From contig NZ_CP188040.1 of assembly GCF_049943125.1 (NCBI RefSeq), positions 1,674,001 to 1,738,000 on the forward strand: 64,000 nucleotides of DNA. The letters are read 5' to 3'. The translations under genes and the position numbers were made by a program. This DNA is from JAEXZL01 sp049943125. Lineage in GTDB: Bacteria > Bacillota > Clostridia > Clostridiales > Clostridiaceae. The notes below the pieces were generated by a model, which did not search any database, was not told the origin of the DNA, and saw only the letters and a program-made list of their open reading frames with translations. Below, piece by piece: positions 16,832-26,106 of this stretch (position 1 is the stretch's first letter; the number at the start of each line of letters is the position of its first letter).

Positions 16832-18577
16832 ATGGTAAAAAGGCTTTCTCAAAGCATTAGAGAATTTAAAAAGGCTTCTATCATAACGCCGCTTCTCATT
16901 GTAGGAGAGGTTTTAATGGAGTGCCTGATTCCTTTTCTAATAGCTAGCTTAGTTAATGAAATTAAAGCAGGCAGCAGCTTTACGGTTCTTGTTCAGTACG
17001 GTCTGTTACTTGTACTGATGGCTGTGGTTTCCTTGGCTTTTGGTGCTGCAGCAGGAAATACCAGCGCAACTGCTTCCTGTGGTTTTGCCCGCAATCTGAG
17101 GCATGATATGTTCTGTAAGATACAAGAGTATTCCTTTGAGAATATAGATAAATTCTCCACTTCATCTCTTGTAACTAGACTTACCACCGACGTGACCAAT
17201 GTACAGAATGCCTATATGATGCTGATCAGAGTGGCTGTTCGTGCACCTTTAATGCTTATATTCTCTCTAGCCATGGCTTTTATCATGGGAGGAAGGCTTG
17301 CACTGATATTTTTAGCAGTGGTTCCTATTCTCGCCTTTGGTCTTATATTTATTATTTATAAGGCCCTGCCTATGTTTAGGAGAGTTTTCAAAAAATATGA
17401 TGCCCTCAATGCATCCATCCAGGAAAATATCAAAGGGATGAGGGTTGTTAAATCCTTTGTTCGTGAGGACTATGAAAAGGCTAAATTTAATAGAGCTGCT
17501 GAGGACGTCTGCAATGATTTTACCATGGCAGAAAAGATAGTTGCCTTTAATGGACCATTAATGCAGTTCTGCCTCTATACAGTGATGATCTTTGTGCTTA
17601 CCTTTGGTTCCTACAGTGTAATAACCAGCAGAGGATTAGATTTGGATGTAGGACAGATGTCTGCAATGCTTACCTACAGCTTCCAGATATTAATGAGCCT
17701 TATGATGCTATCAATGGTTTTTGTTATGATTACCCTGGCAACAGAATCAGCCCGTCGTATTTCAGAGGTTCTTGAGGAGGATAGCGCTCTTCATAATCCA
17801 GAAAATCCTGTATATCAGGTAGCCGACGGTTCCATAGCTTTCGAGAATGTGAGCTTCAAATATTCTCAAAAGGCAGCTAAGATGGCTCTCTCCGATATTA
17901 ATCTTAATATTAAATCAGGAGAAACCGTAGGAATAATAGGGGGTACAGGTTCCTCTAAATCCTCTCTGATACAGCTGATTTCCAGGCTTTATGATGCCAC
18001 AGAAGGAACAGTGAAGGTTGGAGGAATAGATGTTAAGGAGTATGACCTGGATTCCTTGAGAAATCAAGTGGCTGTGGTGCTTCAAAAGAATATACTCTTC
18101 TCTGGTACTATAAAGGAAAACCTAAGATGGGGTAACAAGGAGGCTACCGATGAGGAGATAAGAGAAGCCTGCAGATTGGCTCAGGCAGAGGAGTTTATAG
18201 CGACCTTTCCAGAAGGCTATGATACCTACATAGAGCAGGGAGGAGCTAATGTTTCTGGTGGACAGAAGCAGAGACTTTGTATAGCTAGAGCTCTTCTAAA
18301 GAAGCCTAAGATACTTATTTTAGATGACTCCACCAGTGCTGTAGACACTAAGACTGATGCTCTAATACGTCAGGGCTTCCGTGAGTTCATTCCTGAAACC
18401 ACAAAGATAATTATTGCTCAGCGTACTGCCTCTGTGGAGGATGCGGACAAGATTATCGTAATGGATGGCGGAAGGATAAATGCCGTAGGAACTCATAAGG
18501 AGCTGCTTAAAAACAACGCTATTTATCGTGAGGTTTATACCTCTCAGAATAAGGCAGGTGATGACATTGAAGAATAA
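16832..18577 (+). CDS. ABC exporter half-transporter, degenerate ATP site subunit
   Basis: A 581-aa half-transporter: six membrane helices to about residue 310, then an ATPase domain. Walker A is GGTGSSKSS (near 370), the signature is VSGGQ (near 474), and Walker B is ILILDDST, where Asp replaces the catalytic Glu. The H-loop reads IAQR, with Gln instead of His. These losses match the non-catalytic partner of heterodimeric exporters of the BmrCD or TM287/288 type. The next gene overlaps by 17 nt and is the canonical partner. Substrate unknown; drugs, peptides or lipids are usual. Confidence 0.9.
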   Translation: MVKRLSQSIREFKKASIITPLLIVGEVLMECLIPFLIASLVNEIKAGSSFTVLVQYGLLLVLMAVVSLAFGAAAGNTSATASCGFARNLRHDMFCKIQEYSFENIDKFSTSSLVTRLTTDVTNVQNAYMMLIRVAVRAPLMLIFSLAMAFIMGGRLALIFLAVVPILAFGLIFIIYKALPMFRRVFKKYDALNASIQENIKGMRVVKSFVREDYEKAKFNRAAEDVCNDFTMAEKIVAFNGPLMQFCLYTVMIFVLTFGSYSVITSRGLDLDVGQMSAMLTYSFQILMSLMMLSMVFVMITLATESARRISEVLEEDSALHNPENPVYQVADGSIAFENVSFKYSQKAAKMALSDINLNIKSGETVGIIGGTGSSKSSLIQLISRLYDATEGTVKVGGIDVKEYDLDSLRNQVAVVLQKNILFSGTIKENLRWGNKEATDEEIREACRLAQAEEFIATFPEGYDTYIEQGGANVSGGQKQRLCIARALLKKPKILILDDSTSAVDTKTDALIRQGFREFIPETTKIIIAQRTASVEDADKIIVMDGGRINAVGTHKELLKNNAIYREVYTSQNKAGDDIEE

Positions 18578-20474
18578 CAATCAAGTTAAAAGACCTAAGG
18601 TGAAAAAGGGTACAATGCTTCGCGTTATAAAAACTTTATTTGAGTTTTATCCTAAGGGCATGCCACTAGTAATATTCTTTATAATCTTCAGTGCAGCAGT
18701 AAGCTCAATACCTAGTATCTTCATGCAGAATATCACTGCAATAGTTGAAAAGAGCTGGGAAAGTGGCAACTGGAGCTCCGTATCTGGTGAAATTTTTAAG
18801 ATAACTGCTATTCTTTTAGGATTATATATACTGTCACTGCTTTCAACCATTACCTATACAAGGATGATGGCTGTGATAACTCAGGGCTTCCTTAAAAAGC
18901 TCAGAGAAAAGATGTTTAATGGCATGCAGAATCTTCCCATTAAGTACTTTGATCAAAATGGACATGGGGACATAATGAGCTATTACACTAACGATATTGA
19001 CACCCTAAGACAGATGGTATCTCAAAGCCTTCCTCAGCTCCTTGTATCAGGAATTACTGTAACAACAGTATTCTTCATAATGATATATTACAGCATATGG
19101 CTGGCTCTTATAATTGTAGTTGGTGTTGTACTTATGGTTAAGCTGGCTAAAAAGATAGGAGGAGGCTCCTCCAAATACTTTGTCCGTCAGCAGGAGGCTC
19201 TAGGTCATACAGAAGCTTATGTTGAGGAAATAATGAATGGTCAGAAGGTAGTTAAGGTATTCTGCCATGAGAAGGAATGTGAGCAGGAGTTTGACAAAAT
19301 AAACGATACCCTTTATGAGGATTCAAGGAAGGCTTATAAATATGCCAATACCTTGATGCCTATACTTAACAACGTGGGTAATATATTGTATGTAGTGGTT
19401 GCCCTTGCAGGTGGTCTAATGATAATGGCTGGTGCTAAGAATTTCAGTATATCAGGTCTGCCAATAGGAATAAGTATTTTAGTACCCTTCCTGAATATGA
19501 CCAAGCAGTTTGCCGGTAATGTAAGCCAGGTATCACAGCAGCTTAGCTCTGTCATCATGGCTATGGCTGGTGCTGAGAGGGTATTCGACCTAATCGATGA
19601 GAAGCCAGAGGTTGATGATGGCTATGTAACCCTAGTAAATGTGAAAATAGTAGATGGACAACTGGTAGAATGCAATGAAAGGACAGAAATGTGGGCTTGG
19701 AAGCATCCTCACAGTGATGGCACCGTAACCTATACCAAGCTTGCTGGTGATGTAAGGATGCATGAGGTAGACTTTGGTTACGATGAAAAGAAGATTGTCC
19801 TTCATGATATAGACCTTTATGCTGAGCCTGGACAGAAGGTGGCCTTTGTAGGTGCTACTGGTGCTGGTAAAACCACCATAACCAACCTCATAAACCGCTT
19901 TTATGACATAGCAGACGGAAAAATCCGCTATGATGGTATCAACATAAATAAAATAAAGAAGGCAGATTTAAGAAGATCCTTAGGGATAGTACTTCAGGAC
20001 ACTAATCTCTTCACAGGAACTGTTATGGACAATATACGCTACGGCTATCTGGAAGCCAGCGATGAGGAATGTATCGCAGCAGCTAAGCTAGCAGGAGCTC
20101 ATGACTTTATTACTCGTCTCCCAGAGGGCTATGACACAATGCTCTCAGGAAATGGAGCTAATCTGTCTCAAGGTCAGAGACAGCTTATAGCCATAGCCCG
20201 CTGTGCTGTAGCAGATCCACCAGTTATGATTCTCGATGAGGCTACTTCTTCTATAGATACTCGTACTGAGGCTATAGTTCAGAGAGGAATGGACTCCCTT
20301 ATGTATGGCAGAACAGTATTTGTTATCGCTCATAGACTGTCCACTGTCAAAAACTCTGATGTAATCATGGTGCTGGAGAAGGGTAGAATCATTGAAAGAG
20401 GAACCCACGACATGCTTCTTACACAAAAAGGAAAGTACTATCAGCTTTATACTGGAGCCTTTGAACTGGAATAG
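18561..20474 (+). CDS. ABC exporter half-transporter, catalytic subunit
   Basis: A 637-aa half-transporter. Walker A is GATGAGKTT (near 431), Walker B is VMILDEATSS with the catalytic Glu, and the H-loop is IAHR, so this subunit supplies the working ATP site. Its signature is changed to LSQGQ, which would face the degenerate site. A 40-residue insert (NERTEMWAWKHPHSDG within it) lies between membrane and ATPase domains, as in clostridial relatives. ATG 18561 is used; TTG 18567 has a slightly better site. Confidence 0.9.
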   Translation: MTLKNNNQVKRPKVKKGTMLRVIKTLFEFYPKGMPLVIFFIIFSAAVSSIPSIFMQNITAIVEKSWESGNWSSVSGEIFKITAILLGLYILSLLSTITYTRMMAVITQGFLKKLREKMFNGMQNLPIKYFDQNGHGDIMSYYTNDIDTLRQMVSQSLPQLLVSGITVTTVFFIMIYYSIWLALIIVVGVVLMVKLAKKIGGGSSKYFVRQQEALGHTEAYVEEIMNGQKVVKVFCHEKECEQEFDKINDTLYEDSRKAYKYANTLMPILNNVGNILYVVVALAGGLMIMAGAKNFSISGLPIGISILVPFLNMTKQFAGNVSQVSQQLSSVIMAMAGAERVFDLIDEKPEVDDGYVTLVNVKIVDGQLVECNERTEMWAWKHPHSDGTVTYTKLAGDVRMHEVDFGYDEKKIVLHDIDLYAEPGQKVAFVGATGAGKTTITNLINRFYDIADGKIRYDGININKIKKADLRRSLGIVLQDTNLFTGTVMDNIRYGYLEASDEECIAAAKLAGAHDFITRLPEGYDTMLSGNGANLSQGQRQLIAIARCAVADPPVMILDEATSSIDTRTEAIVQRGMDSLMYGRTVFVIAHRLSTVKNSDVIMVLEKGRIIERGTHDMLLTQKGKYYQLYTGAFELE

Positions 20475-20481
20475 ATAATGT

Positions 20482-20514
20482 AACCCCTAGCATTTTTGCT
20501 GGGGGTATTTTTAT
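20482..20514 (+). terminator. Intrinsic terminator of the exporter operon
   Basis: ACCCCTAGCA pairs with TGCTGGGGGT and runs into ATTTTTATTT. Confidence 0.85.
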
Positions 20515-20659
20515 TTAATAAATCTATGGACATCCTGTGCTACTATAATAATTGTATGGATAAAACTGTAAAATTAAGTTGCTGATAGCTGAGACCTTCT
20601 ATATAATTTTAAGTAACTATTATAATTCCTACAGGAGCATAGGAGAAAAGGAGATAGAT

Positions 20660-21367
20660 ATGAAGCTTGTACTTAGAGATATGCGCAAAACCTTCGACAA
20701 GAAAGAAGTTATAAAAGGAGCTAACTATGTATTTGAAAAAGGCAGGATATATGGACTTCTTGGAAGAAATGGAGCCGGTAAAACCACCCTTTTTAATTGT
20801 ATTAATGAGGATATAAAAGTGGATGATGGGGAAATTCTTCTAGATTGTAATGGAGAGGAAAGACCGCTAGCAGCAGAGGATATAGGCTATGTTTTATCTA
20901 CTCCTTTAGTGCCAGAATTTCTAACAGGAAGGGAATTTATTAAGTTTTTCCTGGATATAAATAAAGATAAGATAACGGATATGAAGACCATAGATGAATA
21001 CTTTGACTTTATGATGATTGATGAGGAGGACAGGGACAAGCTTCTGAAGGATTATTCTCATGGTATGAAAAATAAGATGCAAATGCTTATAAGCTTTATT
21101 GCCAATCCGTTGGTGCTTTTATTGGATGAGCCCCTAACCTCCTTTGATGTGGTGGTAGCTGAAGAGATAAAAGCGCTTCTGAGGACCCTTAAGGAGGAGC
21201 ACATAGTAATACTCTCCACCCACATCATGGAGCTGGCCTTAGATATGTGTGATGATATTGTTATCTTAAATGGAGGAACTCTTAAGAAGATAGAAAGGGA
21301 TGAGCTAGAAGAGGATGACTTTAAGGGAAGGATAATTCAGTCCCTGAAGGAGGGAAGCCATGATTGA
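20660..21367 (+). CDS. ABC transporter ATP-binding protein
   Basis: A 235-aa stand-alone ATPase: Walker A GRNGAGKTT, signature region YSHGMKNKM, Walker B LVLLLDEP and STHIME as switch. The atypical signature is common in ABC-2 type exporters. ATG 20660 with AAAGGAG upstream is used; the frame upstream to 20579 lacks a site. The stop overlaps the permease gene by 8 nt, so they form one transporter. Confidence 0.88.
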   Translation: MKLVLRDMRKTFDKKEVIKGANYVFEKGRIYGLLGRNGAGKTTLFNCINEDIKVDDGEILLDCNGEERPLAAEDIGYVLSTPLVPEFLTGREFIKFFLDINKDKITDMKTIDEYFDFMMIDEEDRDKLLKDYSHGMKNKMQMLISFIANPLVLLLDEPLTSFDVVVAEEIKALLRTLKEEHIVILSTHIMELALDMCDDIVILNGGTLKKIERDELEEDDFKGRIIQSLKEGSHD

Positions 21368-22931
21368 TACCTTTATTACCACCTTTAAGCTAAGAAATGC
21401 ATATAGGGTTAATACAATTATATATGGATTAAGAAACCTTCCTGGCTTTAAAAGGGTTTTAAAGACCTCCCTCTATGGAAATAAAGGTATAAAAATCTTT
21501 GTGGACATACTTAGCATTTTGGGAGAGGTGGCATCGATATTTTTAGGAAAGGCATTTTATCTTGGGTTAATGATATTGCTGCCATTAACCTTTATAAAGA
21601 GTGCTACTCCTGAGAGCTTTGCCCATGTGTTTTTATTCTTAACATTAGCTGGCGGATTAATGAACACAGGCTTGTTTAATCCCTCTAAGGACAAGTATTA
21701 TGCTATATTTCTCATGAGAATGGATTCTAGAGAATATACTCTTGTAAGCTATTTATATTTTATGGTGAAGCTACTAGTAGGCTTTTTGCCTTTTACATTA
21801 CTTTTTTCAGTAATAGCAGATGTAAGCCTGTTGGTAGGTCTAGCAATGCCATTTTTAGTTGTAGCCATAAAAGGAATTGTAGCAGCCTTAGATTTATTGG
21901 CTTTTAAGAGGACACAGGTTGTAAAAAATGAAAATCTTCCGACACCTATTCTGTGGGGTGTCATGACCATATTGACAGCTATAGCCTATGTTCCTGTAGC
22001 TCTTGGCTTCAGCTTAAGTTTTGTGATATTTCTAAGTTTTACAGCCCTGGCAATTATACTTTCTATTCCAGCCTTTAGATATATTTATCTCTTTGATGAA
22101 TTCAGAAGAATTTATAAGGGTCTTCTGGTAGTGGATAACTTTGTTAGCACGGACAAAGCCTCTATAGCAAAGGTAAGTAAGGCATCCTATGAGAAGAAGC
22201 TGAGCTACGAAGCCACTAGTGATAAGGAAGGCTATAAATATTTTAATGAGCTTTTTATGAAGAGGTATCAAAAAATTCTATTGAAGTCAGCCATAAGAAC
22301 AACGGTTATTATAAGCATTTTAATTATTGCTGCCATTATAGTTATAATGATATTCCCTGAGGCAAAGTCTGATGTTAATGGTGTAATTCTTAGCTATTTA
22401 CCTTATTTCCTTTTTGTCATGTATATGATTAACAAGGGTAAGGGGATTACCCACATCATGTTTTTAAACTGTGATCATAGCATGCTTTCTTATAGATTTT
22501 ATAGACAGCCAAAGGCGATTCTTCTTTTGTTTAAGGAAAGGTTAAAGTACATTATAGGAATCAATCTGCCACCTGCAGTGGTAATTGGGCTTGGCCTTGC
22601 AGTTCTCCTATGGATTACTGGTGGAACGTCTAATCCAATTAATTATCTGCTGCTATTGGTTTCAATATTAGCCATGTCAGTGTTCTTTTCAGTTCATAAC
22701 ATAGTTATGTATTACCTTCTTCAGCCCTATAATCCACAATTACAGATGAAGAATATTGCCTTTACCATAGTGGATTATGTAACTTATATTATTTGTTATA
22801 TGGCCATAGGTCAGCAAGCACCAACTCTGATATTTGGCACTGCAATATCAGCCTTTTGCATCTTCTATGTGGTACTTGCGCTGATATTAGCCTACAGATT
22901 AGCTCCAAAAACCTTCCGCTTAAGAAATTAA
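21360..22931 (+). CDS. ABC-type permease-like membrane protein
   Basis: A 523-aa protein with about ten to twelve hydrophobic helices and no enzyme motif, translated by overlap with the ATPase gene. It is probably the membrane part of the same transporter. A cytoplasmic loop near residue 270-300 is charged. It is followed after 20 nt by a CPBP protease gene, likely in the same operon. The substrate is unknown; export of a peptide or self-protection would fit the context but is inference. Confidence 0.78.
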   Translation: MIDTFITTFKLRNAYRVNTIIYGLRNLPGFKRVLKTSLYGNKGIKIFVDILSILGEVASIFLGKAFYLGLMILLPLTFIKSATPESFAHVFLFLTLAGGLMNTGLFNPSKDKYYAIFLMRMDSREYTLVSYLYFMVKLLVGFLPFTLLFSVIADVSLLVGLAMPFLVVAIKGIVAALDLLAFKRTQVVKNENLPTPILWGVMTILTAIAYVPVALGFSLSFVIFLSFTALAIILSIPAFRYIYLFDEFRRIYKGLLVVDNFVSTDKASIAKVSKASYEKKLSYEATSDKEGYKYFNELFMKRYQKILLKSAIRTTVIISILIIAAIIVIMIFPEAKSDVNGVILSYLPYFLFVMYMINKGKGITHIMFLNCDHSMLSYRFYRQPKAILLLFKERLKYIIGINLPPAVVIGLGLAVLLWITGGTSNPINYLLLLVSILAMSVFFSVHNIVMYYLLQPYNPQLQMKNIAFTIVDYVTYIICYMAIGQQAPTLIFGTAISAFCIFYVVLALILAYRLAPKTFRLRN

Positions 22932-22951
22932 AAAATATTGAGGTGTTATAA

Positions 22952-23902
22952 ATGAAGGATTTATTAAAAAAGCCAGATATGCTTATGGAATGCTCTTCTG
23001 ATGGGCATGGACACAAATTTTGGATTGAAGTATTGATATTTATCGGAGTTTTTCTTGTATTAAATATCATTCAAGGAATTTTTGGAGGTATTATTTCTAG
23101 TGTTTATTTACTAACAACCAATGATATTAGCGCTTTAATGGCACAGGGGACAAATATCACTGAGATTATTGCTAATTCTGATGTAGTCACCATAGTGATG
23201 CTCTTTACAACGATTATTTCCATTATAGGTGCTATAATCTACTGCCGTTTTATAGAGAAGAGGCCTGTTAGAACCATGGGCTTTAGAAAAAAGAATGCCC
23301 TTAAGGACTATCTTTTAGGATTATTGATAGGTGCAGCTATTTTCTCTGTGTCAGTACTTATCTGCATATTAACCGATACTGCTGATTTTGTAGGACTGTC
23401 TACGAGCTTTAGTGCAGGTATTATATTGCTTTTCTTTTTAGGCTATCTTGTTCAGGGAATGAGTGAAGAGGTGCTGTGCCGTGGATATTTTATGATTTCA
23501 ATAGCAAGAAAAAATACTCTCTGGGCAGCAGTTATAGCAAACTCCGTGGTATTTTCTATGCTTCATCTAACTAATCCCGGAATAGGATTAATGCCCTTAA
23601 TTAATATCACCCTCTTTGGAATCTTTGCTTCAGTATACATGCTAAAGAGCGGGAATATATGGGGAGTAGCTGCTATCCACAGCTCCTGGAATTTTGTTCA
23701 GGGGAATATCTTTGGTATACAGGTTAGTGGTCTTGGCAAACAAGAATCAATCTTTTCTGTAACCCTAACAGAAGGGGGAAGCCTTATAAACGGTGGTAGC
23801 TTTGGCCTTGAGGGAGGATTAGCCGTATCCATTGTACTACTTATATCTATATTTGTGGTTTTATATTATAAGAGCAGTAAAGATCAGGTGAGTAATTTAT
23901 AA
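22952..23902 (+). CDS. CPBP family intramembrane metalloprotease
   Basis: A 316-aa membrane protein with the CPBP/CAAX protease motifs: SEEVLCRGYF (EExxxR, near 172), FSMLHLTN (second motif His, near 205) and IHSSWNF (third motif). It follows the ABC transporter genes, and such proteases often accompany bacteriocin or peptide systems as immunity or maturation factors. A decayed relative of its catalytic segment lies at 24990-25049. Confidence 0.87.
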   Translation: MKDLLKKPDMLMECSSDGHGHKFWIEVLIFIGVFLVLNIIQGIFGGIISSVYLLTTNDISALMAQGTNITEIIANSDVVTIVMLFTTIISIIGAIIYCRFIEKRPVRTMGFRKKNALKDYLLGLLIGAAIFSVSVLICILTDTADFVGLSTSFSAGIILLFFLGYLVQGMSEEVLCRGYFMISIARKNTLWAAVIANSVVFSMLHLTNPGIGLMPLINITLFGIFASVYMLKSGNIWGVAAIHSSWNFVQGNIFGIQVSGLGKQESIFSVTLTEGGSLINGGSFGLEGGLAVSIVLLISIFVVLYYKSSKDQVSNL

Positions 23903-24074
23903 AATATCTTCTTACATGAACTATGAGCTCATAAGAAAAGTAAGATATATCTTTTGAGAGATCAGTGAAACCAATACCATATATTTATAATTACTTTATT
24001 ATATGAGAATAAATAAGGCCTGGAAGCGTCAGAAGGTTTTGTGAAATGGATTAAACAAAGGGAGGACATATGTA

Positions 24075-24905
24075 ATGGTGCAAGTAAAAAGTAATTTACT
24101 AATAGGGTGGATTGAAGCATTATTTTTTATTACTATGTCTGTTTTTTATATAATATACTATCAGAAGTATCCTTTGGGAATATTAGGTGAAAGCGCCTCA
24201 AATTTTGATGCTATAGTGGTGCTAGCAGCAGTTTTCATAAGTCTCTTTTTTATTAAAAGATTTTTGACTTCATCTAATGACAGCTATAAAGAAAAAAGAA
24301 AATCTAAATTACTTACGATACTTTTAGTGAATTATCTATATATGGGTGCTTCTTATAGGATTTTTCAGCTTATTTTAATTAAATATGAAGCTAATATTCC
24401 TATGGACTTTATTAATGTAATTGGCTGGCTGATCCTAATAATTTCGCTGCTGATATGCAGAAGAAACATAGAACTTAATTTCAAGGTTGAAATAAAAAAA
24501 CTATTCGTAGTATTGGCTGGTTTTTTAATATATGGAAGTATTATGGTGCTATATATAACTAAGATTCATTCTATAGACTTCTTCAGCGTTACTATAGCCA
24601 TAAAAACATTTATTGAAGGTTTTTTTTATCCAGCATTATATGAAGAAATAATCTTTAGATACCTTATGATTACCGTTATTAAGGATTATATAAGTAATGA
24701 GAGAATAACAGTAATACTTCAGGCAATAGTATTTGGGTTATTTCACTTTATTCTATATTACTTCATAAATCAAGTGGATTTTGTTTATTCTATATTAGGC
24801 TGTGCAGCTCAGACCTTAGTAGGCTATACACTAGGAATAATTTATATTAGGACAAAGTCCTTGACTTATGGGACAGTTTTTCATGCTCTTATAAATACTA
24901 TATAA
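24075..24905 (+). CDS. CPBP family intramembrane metalloprotease
   Basis: A 276-aa protein with about eight membrane helices. Motifs are YEEIIFRYLM (near 190), FGLFHF (near 218) and FHALINT at the C-terminus. GGGAGG lies nine bases before the ATG. Second CPBP gene in a row. Target unknown. Confidence 0.83.
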   Translation: MVQVKSNLLIGWIEALFFITMSVFYIIYYQKYPLGILGESASNFDAIVVLAAVFISLFFIKRFLTSSNDSYKEKRKSKLLTILLVNYLYMGASYRIFQLILIKYEANIPMDFINVIGWLILIISLLICRRNIELNFKVEIKKLFVVLAGFLIYGSIMVLYITKIHSIDFFSVTIAIKTFIEGFFYPALYEEIIFRYLMITVIKDYISNERITVILQAIVFGLFHFILYYFINQVDFVYSILGCAAQTLVGYTLGIIYIRTKSLTYGTVFHALINTI

Positions 24906-24989
24906 AGCGTTGATAATTAAGTAAGAAATGCAGAAAATACCGTATACTTGTTATATTTTATATAACTATAAATAGTAGATATAATTTTT

Positions 24990-25049
24990 ATGAAGGTTAT
25001 ATATCGTGGATATTTTATGATTTCTTGTGAAAGGAAAAATGTATTTTGA
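24990..25049 (+). pseudogene. Remnant of a CPBP protease gene
   Basis: The frame reads MKVIYRGYFMISCERKNVF before TGA, matching EEVLCRGYFMISIARKNTL of the intact gene at 22952. The bases TCGTGGATATTTTATGATTT are nearly the same in both. The rest of the gene is gone. Confidence 0.7.
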
Positions 25050-25146
25050 TAGCTAATAAGTCTTGGATAATAGAGATAATCAAAATTCGGATAAATTATA
25101 ATGTCCTCTAACAGGGCTAATGATCTAATGAGAAGGAGGTTAAGCA

Positions 25147-25968
25147 ATGATAGAGGAAATAATAAATGAAATAACAGCAAGTTTGCAGGAATGTTCATTT
25201 ATTGAAGGTGTAGTTTTAGGCGGTTCAAGAGCAACACGTACAGCTACAGAAGCTTCTGATATTGATATAGGTATCTACTACCACAGCGATAAGCTCGATT
25301 ATGATAAGTTAAATACCGCTGCAAAAGAATTAGATGATACCCATAGGGAAAACCTTATTAGCCGTGAAGGACAATGGGGAAATTGGGTGAACTGCGGGGG
25401 GTGGCTTGTTATAAAAGGTTATCAGGTAGATTTAATTCTTAGGGATATAAAACGTGTGGAGAAGATTATTGACCAAACAGATAAGGGTATAACTACATCA
25501 AACTATCAGCCAGGACACCCCCATGCTTATATTGATGTTATGTATAGAGGGGAGCTCGCTTCTAGTAAAATACTATATTCAAGAGATAGCTATTTTTTGC
25601 AGCTGAAAAAAAGGGCAGAGAAATATCCAGAGGTATTGAGAAAAGCATTGATAGATTTCTTCTCCTTTGAAGCAGATTTTTCTTCTATGCTTGCAGAAAA
25701 ATATTCTAACAGTCAGGATTCCTATTATATTGCTGGACATATGTTTCGTTCTGTTTCAGCACTAAATCAAGTGTTATTTGCTTTTAATAGAGTATGGTGT
25801 CTCAATGAAAAGAAGGCTATATTCCGTATAGATACCTTTGAATACAAGCCGGAAGGCTATAGTGAAAAAGTAAACTACATTTTTGATACTATCGGCAAGT
25901 CACAGGCTGCTTCCGCAAAAAAGCTGCGACAGCTATGTGAGGAGGTTGCAGAGGTGACAGGCACATGA
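25147..25968 (+). CDS. Nucleotidyltransferase domain protein
   Basis: A 273-aa protein with the minimal nucleotidyltransferase motif LGGSRATR followed by SDIDIG, in which D38 and D40 would bind metal. The helical C-terminal half fits DUF4037-type or aminoglycoside adenylyltransferase-like proteins. AAGGAGG precedes the ATG. The last four residues VTGT and the TGA stop are encoded by a REP-like half unit, so the original C-terminus may have been replaced. Substrate unknown. Confidence 0.82.
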   Translation: MIEEIINEITASLQECSFIEGVVLGGSRATRTATEASDIDIGIYYHSDKLDYDKLNTAAKELDDTHRENLISREGQWGNWVNCGGWLVIKGYQVDLILRDIKRVEKIIDQTDKGITTSNYQPGHPHAYIDVMYRGELASSKILYSRDSYFLQLKKRAEKYPEVLRKALIDFFSFEADFSSMLAEKYSNSQDSYYIAGHMFRSVSALNQVLFAFNRVWCLNEKKAIFRIDTFEYKPEGYSEKVNYIFDTIGKSQAASAKKLRQLCEEVAEVTGT

Positions 25969-25981
25969 GTTATGACTTATT
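25953..25981 (+). repeat. REP-like half unit 7, forms the 3' end of a gene
   Basis: GGTGACAGGCACATG to GACTTATT. The first 16 nt are coding for the nucleotidyltransferase gene, whose stop is the TGA in CACATGAG. Confidence 0.9.
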
Positions 25982-26106
25982 GAAGTATTAGAATGAAATA
26001 TAAATAGACTAACCTATATAGCAACAGAGGTTAATAAAGAAGCTATACAGTATAGTAAACTCTCTTTGGGTAATACTAAAAGCAAAAAAGAGAAAGAGGT
26101 TTTATT

